A stretch of DNA of 15,674 nucleotides, from assembly GCA_964343505.1 (NCBI GenBank), contig CAYFJU010000074.1, forward strand, positions 1 through 15,674, given 5' to 3'. The position numbers and the translations under genes were made by a program. Source of the stretch: TCS55 sp964343505 (lineage in GTDB: Bacteria > Fidelibacterota > Marinisomatia > Marinisomatales > TCS55). Position 1 is the first letter of the stretch; the number at the start of each line of letters is the position of its first letter. This document shows, piece by piece, positions 8,184-14,737 of the stretch. Below the pieces are notes generated by a model. It was not told the DNA's origin. It ran no database searches and saw nothing but the letters and a program-made list of their open reading frames with translations.

Positions 8184-10480
8184 ATGCTGTCTGCCGATGC
8201 TTGGGGTTCGGGAATGTTAATGGAGTCTGGTGCAACAGGGGCGGGCGCTTCCGGGGTTATCGACAATGTATCGGCGGATGCACCAGTCGGTTCTACCGGT
8301 ATCGCTACGAGCGAGTCTGCAGGAATAATTTCACCCTTTTTTGAATCTACCGAAACGGGTTTTTGCTCCGGAACTTCTTCAGCCGCTTCGGTGGGTTGAA
8401 CGGCATCAGCCGGTGGCGGCGTTATCTCTTCGAGTTCAGTGGCGGTTGAATAAAAAGTTTGAAAATCTGTTTTTGCTTTTAACGTATCCGGGATCGAATC
8501 TGCATGAAAGACAAAGGTGTCCAGACGTGCCCTCCGTAATGAGCCGTAAATCCGCAAAGGTATAAATGAAGATTCAAAATCAATTTCGGTTAATGTCTTA
8601 TGGGAGCCGTTCTCCTTGGTGTTTATATCACCCCGGATGGCATAGGGCCGCCCGCCGTAATACCAAATTGAAACCTCATGATCTTGACTATGAAGGGGAG
8701 ATGTGAGTGAAACGATTCCAGACATTTTCTTGTCGGATGTTAATAATGAAAGACGACCATTGCGGGTTGAATCCAAGGCCATTTTAGAAGGAAACCCTTC
8801 AAAGAAATATTCCGGATATTGATAAAAGTTGGTATTGAATCCTTCCGGATCAAAGGATTGGGGAACGGTATCACGCGGGGGTGAAATAGAGGCAAAAAGA
8901 ATATTACTGTCAAGATCATGAACCAGGGAAAGGGTTACAAGTAAATCAGGCTTATCGGCAGATGATTTAAAATTAAAGGCAGATGTCTTATCTTGTTTAA
9001 TCGTACTTAGATTTGCTGATACGTCTACGGTAATCACATCATTTAGGTTAACCGTATTTGCGCTAAAAGGTGTTTCCCCTTCGAAGACAAAACGGTCTTG
9101 TTCGTCAATATCTTTTGTTTCCACCGATATGCGGTGAAAGCGCGGCGGAAGGAGCACAAACGGTTCAGGCGGCTTGATCGTATCTCCCACAAGGATGACC
9201 AGCGATGAATCATGGGCCGCTAAAACAGGGCGCATATGGTGTGTATCGCCCAGTTCATCTTCGCCGCTCATGAGCTCTTCTCTTACCCGCGTATTTAATG
9301 CATATGAAACATCTACAACACCGATATGATCCCGGGTAGGAATCCATTCAATTTGGTAAGCGCTGGGATTATACTGCATTCCTGAAGGGGGCACGGCCCG
9401 CCAATTGAAGCTGTAAAAGGTTGATGATGAATCCGGCAAAACAAACAGGTTTAAGGTGTCCCCCAGCATAAGCGTATCTGTCACAAGCAAAAGAACTGAA
9501 TCACTGATTGCGGGCCGGGGTTCACCTAAAATGGAATCATACAGCCCATTTTCTATACGCGCTAAAATCGTATTATTGATCTCAACCTCACCAGCGGCAG
9601 ATTTCATGCCAAACATCCCGGATTGACTTAACCTACTTTCGCTAAACGTAAGGCCGCTGTCAGAAAGCGCCAGGGCATATACCTCACCGGTAGCGAAGGG
9701 TACCAGCAGCTCCTCGCGCCCATCCTTGTTTTCATCAAAGGGTTGAATATCCGGGCCCAACACAACTCGGGCGCCATTCATAACCAAAATGTCGGATGCG
9801 ATTTCTTTCCCCTGGTTTGATAGGGAAAAAACACTGGTTTTGAGCACATTGCCTTCCGGGCTCATGAGCGCGGCAAATGTTTCCCCTTTCCCGGAAAAAA
9901 GCCCCCCATACACAGGACCGTAGCCATTATTCACCAGTGTTCCTGATTGGGTCTGACTGTTTGATTTCAGTAATGTGCCCTCTTCCAACCGAAGGGTAAA
10001 TAAATCAATACGGCGGGAGGGAGAGGACATTGAAACAGCGAGTGTATTGGCCGAGGCCGCAAGATTTGCGGGTCGGATTTTATCGGCCCCCGGACCGCCA
10101 TTTTTAATCGCTTTGGGATTGGATGAAAACCCTTTCCCATTCCATTCAAATACTTTTAACCAATGAGAATTGCCGTTAGACCGCTGAATGATAATCAGTT
10201 CTTCAACACCGTCCTGGTTTAAATCGCTGAATTTTGCATCGATAATTGTTGAACCATCCTCAGGAGAATAGTCCCATAATGGTTGATGGTTGCCGTCGGC
10301 GTCAAGCTCGACATATTCCAATTGGGCCGAAAGGCCGCCCAGTTTCAGTATTTCACTTTTGCCGTTATGGTTGAAATCAAATGTGCCAAAAACATAAAGA
10401 TTTCCGGCAGTCAACCAGCCACAGGTAAAAACGAATAACCGGATTGGACACCTAAAAAACAATAGGTTTCCTCTGGACAT
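8180..10480 (-). CDS. Exported FG-GAP/Ig-like protein with unique C-terminal domain and Pro-rich tail (paralogue of the downstream protein)
   Basis: A 766-residue exported protein, unrecognised as a whole. A hydrophobic signal sequence (residues 13-27) is followed by an FG-GAP-like region (30-310) with three clear Asp-loops (DFNHNGKSE ~35, DLNQDGVEE ~86, DENKDGREE ~249), then one Ig-like module (~318-430). It is colinear with the downstream 1226-residue protein: LAVSMSSPSRRIDL matches LAVSLGSPLREIVIL, SPEGNVLKT matches SPEGDILRT, and FYSFNW...IEWIPTRD matches FYSFRW...IRWVPDET. Residues ~440-680 have no recognised family, and 680-766 form a Pro/Ala/Glu/Ser tail with repeated (A/P)D(S/T)(L/I)-x(3)-P units. 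The ATG at 10480 has no Shine-Dalgarno; TTG at 10462 has AGAGGA (10474-10469) six bases upstream and still keeps the signal peptide, so the true start may be there. The stop overlaps the next start as ATGA. Export is likely; the function is unknown. Confidence 0.8.
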   Translation of the reverse strand: MSRGNLLFFRCPIRLFVFTCGWLTAGNLYVFGTFDFNHNGKSEILKLGGLSAQLEYVELDADGNHQPLWDYSPEDGSTIIDAKFSDLNQDGVEELIIIQRSNGNSHWLKVFEWNGKGFSSNPKAIKNGGPGADKIRPANLAASANTLAVSMSSPSRRIDLFTLRLEEGTLLKSNSQTQSGTLVNNGYGPVYGGLFSGKGETFAALMSPEGNVLKTSVFSLSNQGKEIASDILVMNGARVVLGPDIQPFDENKDGREELLVPFATGEVYALALSDSGLTFSESRLSQSGMFGMKSAAGEVEINNTILARIENGLYDSILGEPRPAISDSVLLLVTDTLMLGDTLNLFVLPDSSSTFYSFNWRAVPPSGMQYNPSAYQIEWIPTRDHIGVVDVSYALNTRVREELMSGEDELGDTHHMRPVLAAHDSSLVILVGDTIKPPEPFVLLPPRFHRISVETKDIDEQDRFVFEGETPFSANTVNLNDVITVDVSANLSTIKQDKTSAFNFKSSADKPDLLVTLSLVHDLDSNILFASISPPRDTVPQSFDPEGFNTNFYQYPEYFFEGFPSKMALDSTRNGRLSLLTSDKKMSGIVSLTSPLHSQDHEVSIWYYGGRPYAIRGDINTKENGSHKTLTEIDFESSFIPLRIYGSLRRARLDTFVFHADSIPDTLKAKTDFQTFYSTATELEEITPPPADAVQPTEAAEEVPEQKPVSVDSKKGEIIPADSLVAIPVEPTGASADTLSITPEAPAPVAPDSINIPEPQASADSI

Positions 10481-10518
10481 TTAAAATGGATAAAATTGGG
10501 GACGTTCCTTTGATAATA

Positions 10519-10547
10519 TGAATACCCTTACCTACAGGTTCGTCCAA
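10519..10547 (-). promoter_or_regulatory. Candidate promoter for the FG-GAP gene pair
   Basis: Read on the minus strand, TTGGAC (complement of 10542-10547) and TATTCA (complement of 10519-10524) are separated by exactly 17 bases, a sigma70-like layout. Transcription would begin near 10512, giving a leader of roughly 30-50 bases. The match is by eye and the -10 is only moderate, and promoter rules in this lineage are unknown, so this is a suggestion. Confidence 0.35.
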
Positions 10548-10562
10548 ATATAGGTGTTCACC

Positions 10563-10599
10563 GTCGAATATATCAAGAGAAAGGCCACGTATATTCGAC
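10563..10599. repeat. Perfect 10-bp inverted repeat in the divergent intergenic region
   Basis: GTCGAATATA (10563-10572) and TATATTCGAC (10590-10599) are exact reverse complements with a 17-base spacer; arm centres are 27 bp apart. It sits between two divergent transcription units and behind both candidate promoters. It could be a regulator-binding site covering both directions. A hairpin is also possible, but no T-run follows either arm, which argues against a terminator. Confidence 0.65.
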
Positions 10600-10624
10600 C
10601 AAATGAAGCACAATTATCTTTCGA

Positions 10625-10644
10625 TATTCAGGACATACTGAATA
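10625..10644. promoter_or_regulatory. Operator-like palindrome TATTCAG-N6-CTGAATA
   Basis: Two exact 7-base complementary half-sites (10625-10631 and 10638-10644) flank a 6-base spacer, giving a 20-bp dyad of the size bound by helix-turn-helix dimers. It ends two bases before the -35 of the candidate promoter for the barrel-like gene, the right place for an activator or repressor. The regulator is unknown. Confidence 0.5.
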
Positions 10645-10646
10645 AA

Positions 10647-10675
10647 TTGAATGCTAATTGTTTAGCTCCTATTCT
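10647..10675 (+). promoter_or_regulatory. Candidate promoter for the barrel-protein/ctpA operon, possibly giving a leaderless mRNA
   Basis: TTGAAT (10647-10652) and TATTCT (10670-10675) are spaced by 17 bases. A start site about 7 bases past the -10 would fall at or next to the ATG at 10682, implying little or no leader. That fits the absence of any Shine-Dalgarno before that ATG. Both elements match the sigma70 consensus at four or so of six positions, so confidence is modest. Confidence 0.35.
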
Positions 10676-10681
10676 GACTTG

Positions 10682-11590
10682 ATGAAACAAATTATTACAA
10701 CCTGCCTGTTAGCGGCCTCTCTGGCTACTTCCCAGGGAGATGTTTATCCAACCGAAACCAGCTACGGCGGCGGGATTGGTTTTAGTACCATGTATATGGT
10801 GTTAGACTCGGTGCCGGGTCAGCAAATTTTGACCGAATTAGGATTGAATGTAAAAAACCTTTCTTACCGGCCATTGGTCTTTCACGGCGGTGAGGGATTT
10901 GCACAAATGTCCGGGCCGTGGCGTTTGGGGGGATACGCCGGTATAGGGGCGGCACAGGTAAGTAATGTATTTGATGTGCAACTGTACGCTGACAGAGATT
11001 CGATTGCCGGTTACCAACAACCCGCTTTTGGCAATGAGCTGCAGGGAGACACCCTGTACACATTTTCCGATAATTTATCGGTAAAGGCGCGCCTCAATTT
11101 TTTGATGGGCGCCATGACAGTCGAATATGTTTTTCCTGTTTACCGGGATTTGGAAGTTATGGCCGGCGCATTGATGGGAATCGGCCGCTATACTTTGTCT
11201 GTTGATCAACACATTGGAACCCCGCAATGGGCTGATTTTGGAAAAAATATGTTTGGCTACATAACGGGTGACAGTGTGCTGGTTGAACTGGATACCCTGG
11301 GAAGAACATATACTGAGGCGGCTAATAGTTTCCGTGAAAACGGTTTGCGCCCTATTAACGTGAATGGCGCCATGACAGAACTCAGCGGCACGTTTTTTAA
11401 TTTTCAGCCTTACGTAGCGGTCAAGTGGCAGTTTCTTGACCGGATGGGTTTGCGCATCAGCGCCGGTTATAATAAAGGGACCATTGGCAGCGGGAAATGG
11501 AAACTCAACGGTCATATCCCCATTAATGATTCTCCCAAATCAGCCCTCCAGGGAATTACCCTCCGAACGGTCATTTATTTCGGACTGTAG
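10682..11590 (+). CDS. Secreted protein, predicted outer-membrane beta-barrel, unknown function
   Basis: A 302-residue protein with a signal peptide (MKQIITTCLLAASLATSQG, cleavage near 19). The rest is rich in Gly and aromatics in alternating hydrophobic stretches (for example YGGGIGFSTMYMV, WRLGGYAGIGA, LNFLMGAMTVEYVFPV, FNFQPYVAVKWQF, GLRISAGYN). It closes on LRTVIYFGL, like a terminal beta-barrel strand, though the last residue is Leu rather than the common Phe. Recurring GD-S/T-L and Asp-rich loops may be extracellular. No family is recognised. The frame also opens at TTG 10658, but that would add a polar segment ahead of the signal peptide, so ATG 10682 is preferred; no Shine-Dalgarno is visible. 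It is followed 15 bases later by ctpA, suggesting one transcript. Barrel topology is inferred from sequence pattern only. Confidence 0.75.
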   Translation: MKQIITTCLLAASLATSQGDVYPTETSYGGGIGFSTMYMVLDSVPGQQILTELGLNVKNLSYRPLVFHGGEGFAQMSGPWRLGGYAGIGAAQVSNVFDVQLYADRDSIAGYQQPAFGNELQGDTLYTFSDNLSVKARLNFLMGAMTVEYVFPVYRDLEVMAGALMGIGRYTLSVDQHIGTPQWADFGKNMFGYITGDSVLVELDTLGRTYTEAANSFRENGLRPINVNGAMTELSGTFFNFQPYVAVKWQFLDRMGLRISAGYNKGTIGSGKWKLNGHIPINDSPKSALQGITLRTVIYFGL

Positions 11591-11605
11591 CTTTAAATTT
11601 TGGGT

Positions 11606-13216
11606 ATGAAAAGCATTAAATCATCAACTAAATGGACCTGGTTAGCAGTAATTACCGCCGGGCTGTTAATCGCCTTTCCCCTGAATCAGGCCATTTATTC
11701 GAAGCAGAAAAATTCTTATTCGATCATTGAGAGTAAGTTTAAAGTCATGAACCAGATCCTGTATTTTATAAATCAGCTTTATTACCAGGATGTGGATATG
11801 GAAGCGCTCATGGATGGCGCATTTCAGGGAATTATGGATCAGCTGGATCCCCATTCCGTATTTATTTCAACGAAGGATAAAAAAAATATTGACGAAATGT
11901 TCCGCGGCGAGTTTCAGGGCATCGGTATAGAGTTCGACATTTTGAATGAATATATCACGGTAATTGCCCCGGTGATTGGCGGTCCGTCTGAAAAGGCCGG
12001 GATACAAGCGGGCGATTGGATTGTAGAGATTGACGGAGAAAGTGCCAGAGGAATTCAGCGGGAGGACGTTTATAAAAAATTGCGCGGTAAAAAAGGAACG
12101 CGCGTTGACTTAAAAGTGGGCCGCATCGGTGCCGACCCTTTTAGTGTTACCATTATTCGTGATGATATTCCTTTATATAGTGTCCGCGCCAGTGTTATGC
12201 TGGATGACCGTACCGGCTATGTTTGGCTGACACGATTTTCGACAAAATCAGGCCCGGAAGTCCGGAAAGCCATTGATAAACTTTTAGGCCAGGGGATGGA
12301 TCGCATGATTCTCGATTTGAGAAACAACAGCGGCGGCATCCTGGAACAAGCAGCAGAAGTGGCCAATATTTTTATCGCCCGGGAGGACACCTTAGTATAT
12401 ACAAGAGGGAAAAGTAAAGAAGCCGAACAGGCCTTTATCGCTTCCCCACAAAAAGGGAACGAAAATTTTTCAGTTATTGTTTTAATAAACCGGGGGTCTG
12501 CCAGCGCCAGCGAAATTGTGGCCGGGGCCATCCAGGATTTGGACCGCGGATTGGTTGTGGGGGAAACCAGTTTTGGCAAAGGATTGGTACAGCGCCAGGC
12601 CGGGCTCAGTGACGGATCGGCGATTCGTGTCACCATTGCTCAGTATTACACACCCAGTGGTAGGCAGATCCAGCGCCCGTTCGATAATGGAAATTATGAA
12701 GATTATTACCGCGAATTGTATGCAGAAAATCGCGAGGCTAAAATTGATTCGCTAAAGAAATTGCGACCGCCCTATACGACGCGTGCTGGCAGAACGGTAT
12801 ACGGCGGCGGCGGGATTACGCCAGATGTCCATATCCCTTGGGCATTAGAACTCACCGGCGCGACACGAAAAATTATGACAAACCCAAACCGCCCCCTGTT
12901 TAATTGGAGTGCGGCCTTTGTCCGAAACAATCTAGACTTACCGAATAATTACCGCAATTTCCAACGCGATTGGATACTGCCGGCCAGTGCACTGAATGAC
13001 TTTTTGACCTATGCGAAGCAGGAAGAGGGTGAATTTGATTTAGAAGAAACTAAAAAGAATGAGGCCTATTTAATGACCATCCTTAAATCAGAAATTGCCG
13101 GGGCAAAGTGGGGTAGGGACGAACTCTGGGGGATTAGAATTGACGCCGATAACCAGATTATGGACGCTTTAAAACATTTTAACGAAGCTGATGCATTCTT
13201 GGCTGATAGCTATTAA
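11606..13216 (+). CDS. ctpA: S41-family C-terminal processing peptidase (CtpA/Prc type)
   Basis: A 536-residue envelope serine protease. Residues ~10-30 form an uncleaved signal or membrane anchor. The CtpA N-terminal helical region includes LDPHSVFIS (80-88), then a PDZ domain (~105-185; GEFQGIGIEF, GGPSEKAGIQAGDWIVEIDG). The protease core carries DLRNNSGG (237-244), the catalytic serine within NRGSASASEIVAGA (Ser300), and GETSFGKGLVQ with the general-base Lys325 and Gln329. The Ser-Lys spacing of 25 matches E. coli Prc and plant CtpA. The core ends near GGITPDVHIP (402-411); a ~125-residue C-terminal extension follows that I do not recognise. The family trims the C-termini of exported proteins and cell-wall enzymes. 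ATG 11606 is preferred over TTG 11600, two codons earlier; neither has a good ribosome binding site. It may process the barrel protein encoded just upstream or the large FG-GAP proteins; this is speculation. Confidence 0.93.
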   Translation: MKSIKSSTKWTWLAVITAGLLIAFPLNQAIYSKQKNSYSIIESKFKVMNQILYFINQLYYQDVDMEALMDGAFQGIMDQLDPHSVFISTKDKKNIDEMFRGEFQGIGIEFDILNEYITVIAPVIGGPSEKAGIQAGDWIVEIDGESARGIQREDVYKKLRGKKGTRVDLKVGRIGADPFSVTIIRDDIPLYSVRASVMLDDRTGYVWLTRFSTKSGPEVRKAIDKLLGQGMDRMILDLRNNSGGILEQAAEVANIFIAREDTLVYTRGKSKEAEQAFIASPQKGNENFSVIVLINRGSASASEIVAGAIQDLDRGLVVGETSFGKGLVQRQAGLSDGSAIRVTIAQYYTPSGRQIQRPFDNGNYEDYYRELYAENREAKIDSLKKLRPPYTTRAGRTVYGGGGITPDVHIPWALELTGATRKIMTNPNRPLFNWSAAFVRNNLDLPNNYRNFQRDWILPASALNDFLTYAKQEEGEFDLEETKKNEAYLMTILKSEIAGAKWGRDELWGIRIDADNQIMDALKHFNEADAFLADSY

Positions 13217-13233
13217 ATTCGCGAGCTAAATAT

Positions 13234-13261
13234 TTGACTTTCCTTAGAAATAAGGGATAAT
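13234..13261 (+). promoter_or_regulatory. Probable sigma70-type promoter of the exbB-exbD-exbD-tonB operon
   Basis: TTGACT (13234-13239) and GATAAT (13256-13261) each match the sigma70 consensus at five of six positions, with a 16-base spacer. Transcription would begin near 13268, giving a ~29-base leader that holds the strong ribosome binding site. The element lies in the 80-base gap after ctpA. No convincing Fur box was recognised by eye. Confidence 0.6.
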
Positions 13262-13285
13262 TTCAACATTAGATTTGACATAAAC

Positions 13286-13290
13286 GGAGG
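13286..13290 (+). promoter_or_regulatory. Strong ribosome binding site of exbB
   Basis: GGAGG lies six bases before the ATG at 13297. It is by far the best Shine-Dalgarno in the window; most other genes rely on overlap or have weak sites. This suggests high expression of the first gene of the TonB energy operon. Confidence 0.75.
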
Positions 13291-13296
13291 TATTTA

Positions 13297-13923
13297 ATGG
13301 TTCAATATTTCATTGATGGCGGTGCATTTATGTGGCCGATTCTGATCTCGCTCGTCTTCGGACTGATGTTTGCATTGGAACGTGCATATTCGCTGGTTGT
13401 ATCTTCCATTAACTCTCAGAAATTTTTTACAGATGTTTCTGAAGTTTTGGATGGTAAAGGCGTAGACGCTGCTGTAGAACTATGTAATGAAACCCGCGGA
13501 CCGGTGGCTGAAATTTTTCACGCAGGTCTTTCACGGACCCACCGCGGTTTGAGAGAGGTTGAGAAGGCGATCCAAAATGCAGGATCACTTGAAATGGCTT
13601 TTCTCGAAAAGAACATGATTTGGCTGAATACAGTCATTACTGTTGCGCCAATGGTTGGTTTTACGGGGACGGTTGTGGGGATGATTGCTGCGTTTGACGC
13701 AATTAAAGCAGCCAACGATATTTCACCTGCGGTTGTGGCCGGTGGTATTTCACAGGCCCTTTTGACGACAGCCTTTGGTCTGATCACTGCAATGATAATC
13801 CAAATCTTCCAGAATTTCTTTGTCTCACGGATTGATAAACTCATCCTGGATATGGAAGAAAACTCTGTCAAGTTGGTTGACCAGCTTTATGAATTGGATG
13901 CTGCTAAAAAGAGCCAGAAATAA
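13297..13923 (+). CDS. exbB: ExbB/TolQ/MotA-family proton channel protein
   Basis: A 208-residue inner-membrane protein with three membrane segments near residues 13-33, 109-133 and 152-175, the ExbB/TolQ layout. The MotA/TolQ/ExbB core is visible: LEKNMIWLNTVITVAPMVGFTGTVVGMIAAF (103-133) with the family's APMVG-TGTV pattern, then ISQALLTTAFGL (151-162), where Thr157-Thr158 lies in the proton-path region. A cytoplasmic domain (34-108) links helices 1 and 2, ending in the usual amphipathic stretch (GLREVEKAIQNAG). With ExbD it forms the proton-driven motor that energises TonB. The adjacent exbD and tonB genes favour ExbB over TolQ. The following exbD begins 7 bases after the stop. Confidence 0.95.
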   Translation: MVQYFIDGGAFMWPILISLVFGLMFALERAYSLVVSSINSQKFFTDVSEVLDGKGVDAAVELCNETRGPVAEIFHAGLSRTHRGLREVEKAIQNAGSLEMAFLEKNMIWLNTVITVAPMVGFTGTVVGMIAAFDAIKAANDISPAVVAGGISQALLTTAFGLITAMIIQIFQNFFVSRIDKLILDMEENSVKLVDQLYELDAAKKSQK

Positions 13924-13930
13924 CTGATTC

Positions 13931-14326
13931 ATGGCGGGAAAACGCAGATTTAAAGGGGGCGAAATCCCCACGTCTTCAATGGCAGACATTGCCTTTCTGC
14001 TTTTGATCTTTTTCTTGGTAACCACCACCATCGATATGGATAAAGGACTGGGAATGGTGTTGCCGGCGGAAGGAGTGGAAGTAGAAATCAGTAAGAAGAA
14101 TATTCTCAACTGCCTGATCAATTCGTCAGGGAATGTTCTGCTTGGCGGAGAAGGTGTAGAGGTTCGTAACCTGTCAAAAACGGTGCGTCAAAAACTGGCC
14201 AAAAATGACAAGCTGGTTATTTCAGTAAAAGCCCATGAAGCAGCATCGTATCGCGACTATGTGGCTGTCATTGATCAGTTGAAACAGGCAAACGCGACGC
14301 GTATATCCATTGCGGAGTCCAACTGA
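13931..14326 (+). CDS. exbD: Biopolymer transport protein ExbD, first copy
   Basis: A 131-residue ExbD/TolR-family subunit: a short basic cytoplasmic tail, a single membrane helix (SMADIAFLLLIFFLVTTTI, 16-34) with the essential proton-carrying Asp19, and a periplasmic domain of about 95 residues. The periplasmic fold is typical, with LVISVKAHEAASYRDYVAVIDQLKQAN (96-122) matching the conserved strand-helix near the C-terminus. Asp19 aligns with Asp25 of E. coli ExbD. It shares the SSMADI / ASMPDI core with the next gene but differs strongly outside the helix. It begins 7 bases after exbB without a clear Shine-Dalgarno and overlaps the next start by one base (TGATG). Confidence 0.93.
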   Translation: MAGKRRFKGGEIPTSSMADIAFLLLIFFLVTTTIDMDKGLGMVLPAEGVEVEISKKNILNCLINSSGNVLLGGEGVEVRNLSKTVRQKLAKNDKLVISVKAHEAASYRDYVAVIDQLKQANATRISIAESN

Positions 14327-14736
14327 TGGCGCTAAAAAGAAAAACACAACTCGACTCAGAAATCCCCACCGCTTCAATGCCGGATATTATCTTTATGCTG
14401 TTGATCTTTTTCATGGTCACAACGGTGTTAAGAGAATATTCGGGACTGCCGATTACACTGCCGAAAGCAAAGCGCATCGAAAAATTGAAATCTAAACGGC
14501 ATACATCCCACATCTGGGTGTCTAAGGACGGCTTGGTTTCTATTGAAGACAAGCTTTATGCGGCGGACGGTGTGCGGCATGTGATGTATGAAAAACGCGT
14601 CTCAGACCCACAGCTTGTTGTTTCTTTAAAAGCAGACGAACGGGCTAAAATGGGGTTGATTAGTGAAATCCATACCGAGCTGAGAAAAGCGGACGCCCTG
14701 AAGCTGAATTATTCATCAAAAACGGCGGTAGATTAA
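14326..14736 (+). CDS. exbD: Biopolymer transport protein ExbD, second copy
   Basis: A 136-residue ExbD-family protein with a basic N-terminus, one membrane helix (SMPDIIFMLLIFFMVTTVL, 18-36) carrying Asp20, and a periplasmic domain ending in LVVSLKADERAKMGLISEIHTELRKADALKLNYSS. GGAG at 14314-14317, inside the previous gene, lies eight bases before the ATG. The start overlaps the previous stop as TGATG, so the two ExbDs are probably translated together in similar amounts. Paired, non-identical ExbD genes are common in Bacteroidota-like TonB clusters; the two may form a heterodimer in the ExbB pore, which normally holds an ExbD dimer. This dimer idea is inference. Confidence 0.92.
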   Translation: MALKRKTQLDSEIPTASMPDIIFMLLIFFMVTTVLREYSGLPITLPKAKRIEKLKSKRHTSHIWVSKDGLVSIEDKLYAADGVRHVMYEKRVSDPQLVVSLKADERAKMGLISEIHTELRKADALKLNYSSKTAVD

Positions 14737-14737
14737 T

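Noticed and set aside
8106..8399. Open frame on the + strand across the junction of the FG-GAP genes
   Set aside because: Antisense shadow of two clear coding frames; no start context and no family likeness.
10658..10681. TTG start eight codons upstream of the barrel-protein ATG
   Set aside because: It would put a polar stretch ahead of a normal signal peptide and has no Shine-Dalgarno.
11075..11515. 146-codon antisense frame in the barrel-protein gene
   Set aside because: The opposite strand has a signal peptide and barrel-like pattern that explain the region; this frame shows no motifs or ribosome binding site.
11600..11605. TTG start two codons upstream of the ctpA ATG
   Set aside because: ATG at 11606 is the stronger start codon and neither has a better ribosome binding site.
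12217..12636. 139-codon antisense frame inside ctpA
   Set aside because: It lies over the catalytic core of an intact S41 protease and is explained as a shadow frame.
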